A stretch of 6,976 nt of DNA from an uncultured Granulosicoccus sp. (GTDB taxonomy: Bacteria; Pseudomonadota; Gammaproteobacteria; Granulosicoccales; Granulosicoccaceae), in the NCBI GenBank assembly GCA_938016235.1, contig CALLPU010000273.1, positions 1 to 6,976 on the forward strand, read 5' to 3'. Positions 5,678 through 6,976 of this stretch are shown here, piece by piece. The position numbers were made by a program, and so were the translations under genes. The notes under the pieces are model-generated. The model did no database searches and had not been told where the DNA came from. It saw only the letters and a program-made list of their open reading frames with translations. Numbering within the stretch: the stretch's first letter is position 1; every line of letters begins with the position of its first letter.

Positions 5678-6976
5678 ATGACCAGCACGACATATAAGGA
5701 CAGGAGTCGCCTGTCGCGATCCAGTATCCGATCGATGACGATTGGATTCGTGGTCAGCTCAGCTTCCATCTTTGCACCTGTTTTTGCCGACGACACTGAG
5801 ATTTTCTTCGGCCAGGTAGACCCGAATACCAACGTTCACCCGAATGTACTGTTCGTGCTGGACACGTCCGGCTCCATGAATGCCAACGACAGCGGGTACA
5901 GCGGCACCCGCCTGGAGAGAATGAAAAGCGCGTTGAATACCATTCTGGACAATTCCACGAATGTAAATGTCGGCCTGATGCGCTTCAACGGTTTTTACGG
6001 TGGGGGCTCTGTGCTGTATCCAGTCACCGGTATAGACGATCCGGTTTGTCCCAACAACGATTGCGGCGCTATCAGCCTGACGTCCCAGATCAGTCAGGAT
6101 GATGATGACATGGAGCAATACCTCAGTAGCGGCAACATGACGCCTGGCGGTAATTACCTGAGCATGGGACAGACCGGCAACACTCCCCAACTGGTGGGTT
6201 ATCGTTTTCAGGGCCTCGACATACCCTCAGGCGTCAACATAACGAGCGCTGTTCTGGAATTCACCGCCGTCAGTTCTGATAGTGGTGCAGCCGACCTGAC
6301 CATTTTCGGTCACGATACCGGCGATGCACCCACCATTGGCACCACCAACAATTACCTGACCAACCTGCCCAGAACGTCAACAGCAAGCAGTGTGTCCTGG
6401 CAACCGCCGGCCTGGAGCGTTGGCAACGTCTACGAATCACCAGACGTCAGTAGCATCGTCCAGGAAATCGTCAATCGAAACGACTGGTGTGGTAGCCAAT
6501 CGATGGGCTTCATTGTGGAAGGCAGCGGGGAAAGAGCCGCTTATTCCTATAACAACAGTGCCAGCCGCGCAGCAAGACTACGGATCACTTATGACTCGCA
6601 AAGTATTCCGGTTAACCAGGGATGTGTCAGAAAGTCTGCGCTGGCGCAAATCGATCACACCAGCGATGATGCGTTTGAACGCGTTAAGAATGGAAAAATT
6701 GTTACGGGTGGTAACAGACTGAATGTGCCACAAACCAACTGGAAAGCGGTCAATGAGACCGTCACCCGGCTTCGTTTCAAAGAACTGGCGATACCCGCCG
6801 GTGCAGAGATAGTCGATGCCTCCATTGAGTTTGAAGTAGACCAGAAACTCGGTGGAGCACTGGCTCTGTCATTCGAGGCTGAGAACACCGACGACGCTCC
6901 AGCACTAGTAGCCGATAACTATTGGATCAGCAACCGACCGGTTGTTGCCAACCCGGTTGTCTGGAACATAACCGAA
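5678..6976 (+). CDS. pilY1: Second PilY1-type tip adhesin, N-terminal part with interrupted VWA domain (3' end outside window)
   Basis: The frame is open from the ATG at 5678, with AGAGG 7 bases upstream, to the window end: 433 residues. Residues 1-37 are a Sec signal peptide with a long basic start, the core MTIGFVVSSASIF and a likely cut at PVFA|DD. A VWA domain begins at about 55: VLFVLDTSGSM carries the metal-site DxSxS (62-66), and VNVGLMRFN (96-104) is its next core strand. The usual VWA continuation is not seen. Instead at least two repeats follow (about 137-306 and 324 onward), each with R-F-x-x-L-x-I-P-x-G and A-x-x-E-F. Cysteines lie at 124, 129, 271 and 316. Position after pilX and the DTSGS VWA start support PilY1, which is exported and sits at the pilus tip. 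The C-terminal propeller is presumably beyond the window. Confidence 0.88.
   Translation, partial: MTSTTYKDRSRLSRSSIRSMTIGFVVSSASIFAPVFADDTEIFFGQVDPNTNVHPNVLFVLDTSGSMNANDSGYSGTRLERMKSALNTILDNSTNVNVGLMRFNGFYGGGSVLYPVTGIDDPVCPNNDCGAISLTSQISQDDDDMEQYLSSGNMTPGGNYLSMGQTGNTPQLVGYRFQGLDIPSGVNITSAVLEFTAVSSDSGAADLTIFGHDTGDAPTIGTTNNYLTNLPRTSTASSVSWQPPAWSVGNVYESPDVSSIVQEIVNRNDWCGSQSMGFIVEGSGERAAYSYNNSASRAARLRITYDSQSIPVNQGCVRKSALAQIDHTSDDAFERVKNGKIVTGGNRLNVPQTNWKAVNETVTRLRFKELAIPAGAEIVDASIEFEVDQKLGGALALSFEAENTDDAPALVADNYWISNRPVVANPVVWNITE
6086..6595 (+). repeat. Inserted repeat domain, copy 1, in the second PilY1
   Basis: This covers residues about 137-306. Landmarks in order: QIS with a DDDD run and ME, GGNYL, GYRFQGLDIPSG, ITSAVLEF, LTIFGHDTGDAP, VSWQPPAW, SSIVQEIVNRNDW, GFIVEGSG and ARLRITY. 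The alternating strand pattern suggests a beta-sandwich. It resembles DNRLRE/disaggregatase-related-type modules known to me from secreted proteins. That naming is from memory and not verified. Confidence 0.6.
6647..6976 (+). repeat. Inserted repeat domain, copy 2 (cut by window end)
   Basis: This covers residues about 324-433. It aligns with copy 1 at offsets of 187-190 residues: QI...DD, GGNRL, RLRFKELAIPAG, IVDASIEF, ENTDDAP and VVW. In the core that starts at R366-F367, 10 of 20 residues equal copy 1. The second half of the module lies outside the window. Confidence 0.6.

Noticed and set aside
5759..6190. Minus-strand open frame of 143 codons
   Set aside because: It lies opposite the signal peptide and VWA region of the second PilY1 and shows no family features.

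Overview
The window holds type IV pilus (T4P) minor-pilin and tip-adhesin genes, all on the + strand and almost without gaps. The layout, the PilY1/PilC proteins, the moderate G+C content and the FimT-PilV-PilW-PilX-PilY1-PilE gene set point to a gammaproteobacterium. In Pseudomonas aeruginosa the related operon is fimU-pilV-pilW-pilX-pilY1-pilY2-pilE. The species cannot be named from this sequence.

Bases 1-1955 are the C-terminal ~650 residues of a PilY1 protein: the PilC-type beta-propeller with a DxDxDGxxD calcium loop. Its start lies before the window. A 168-base spacer follows, open in the same frame, and then a PilE/ComP-like minor pilin at 2124-2552. This looks like the 3' end of one minor-pilin operon.

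Bases 2553-2736 are non-coding. They hold a terminator-like hairpin (2612-2634) and then two small back-to-back inverted repeats, the second of which encloses the start codon of the next gene. A second cluster begins here: fimT/fimU (2737-3369), pilV (3373-3960), pilW (3957-5078, ATGA overlap), pilX (5140-5598) and the N-terminal 433 residues of a second PilY1 (5678 to the window end, still open).

From family knowledge, the four pilins FimT/U, PilV, PilW and PilX form the complex that primes pilus assembly and caps the tip. PilY1 rides on that complex as adhesin, mechanosensor and retraction regulator, and PilE links the tip complex to the major pilin. The most notable points are two PilY1 genes placed head to tail, and a von Willebrand A (VWA) domain in the second that is interrupted by at least two tandem beta-sandwich-like repeats of about 187-190 residues. 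No RNA genes, mobile elements, CRISPR arrays or phage genes were seen.
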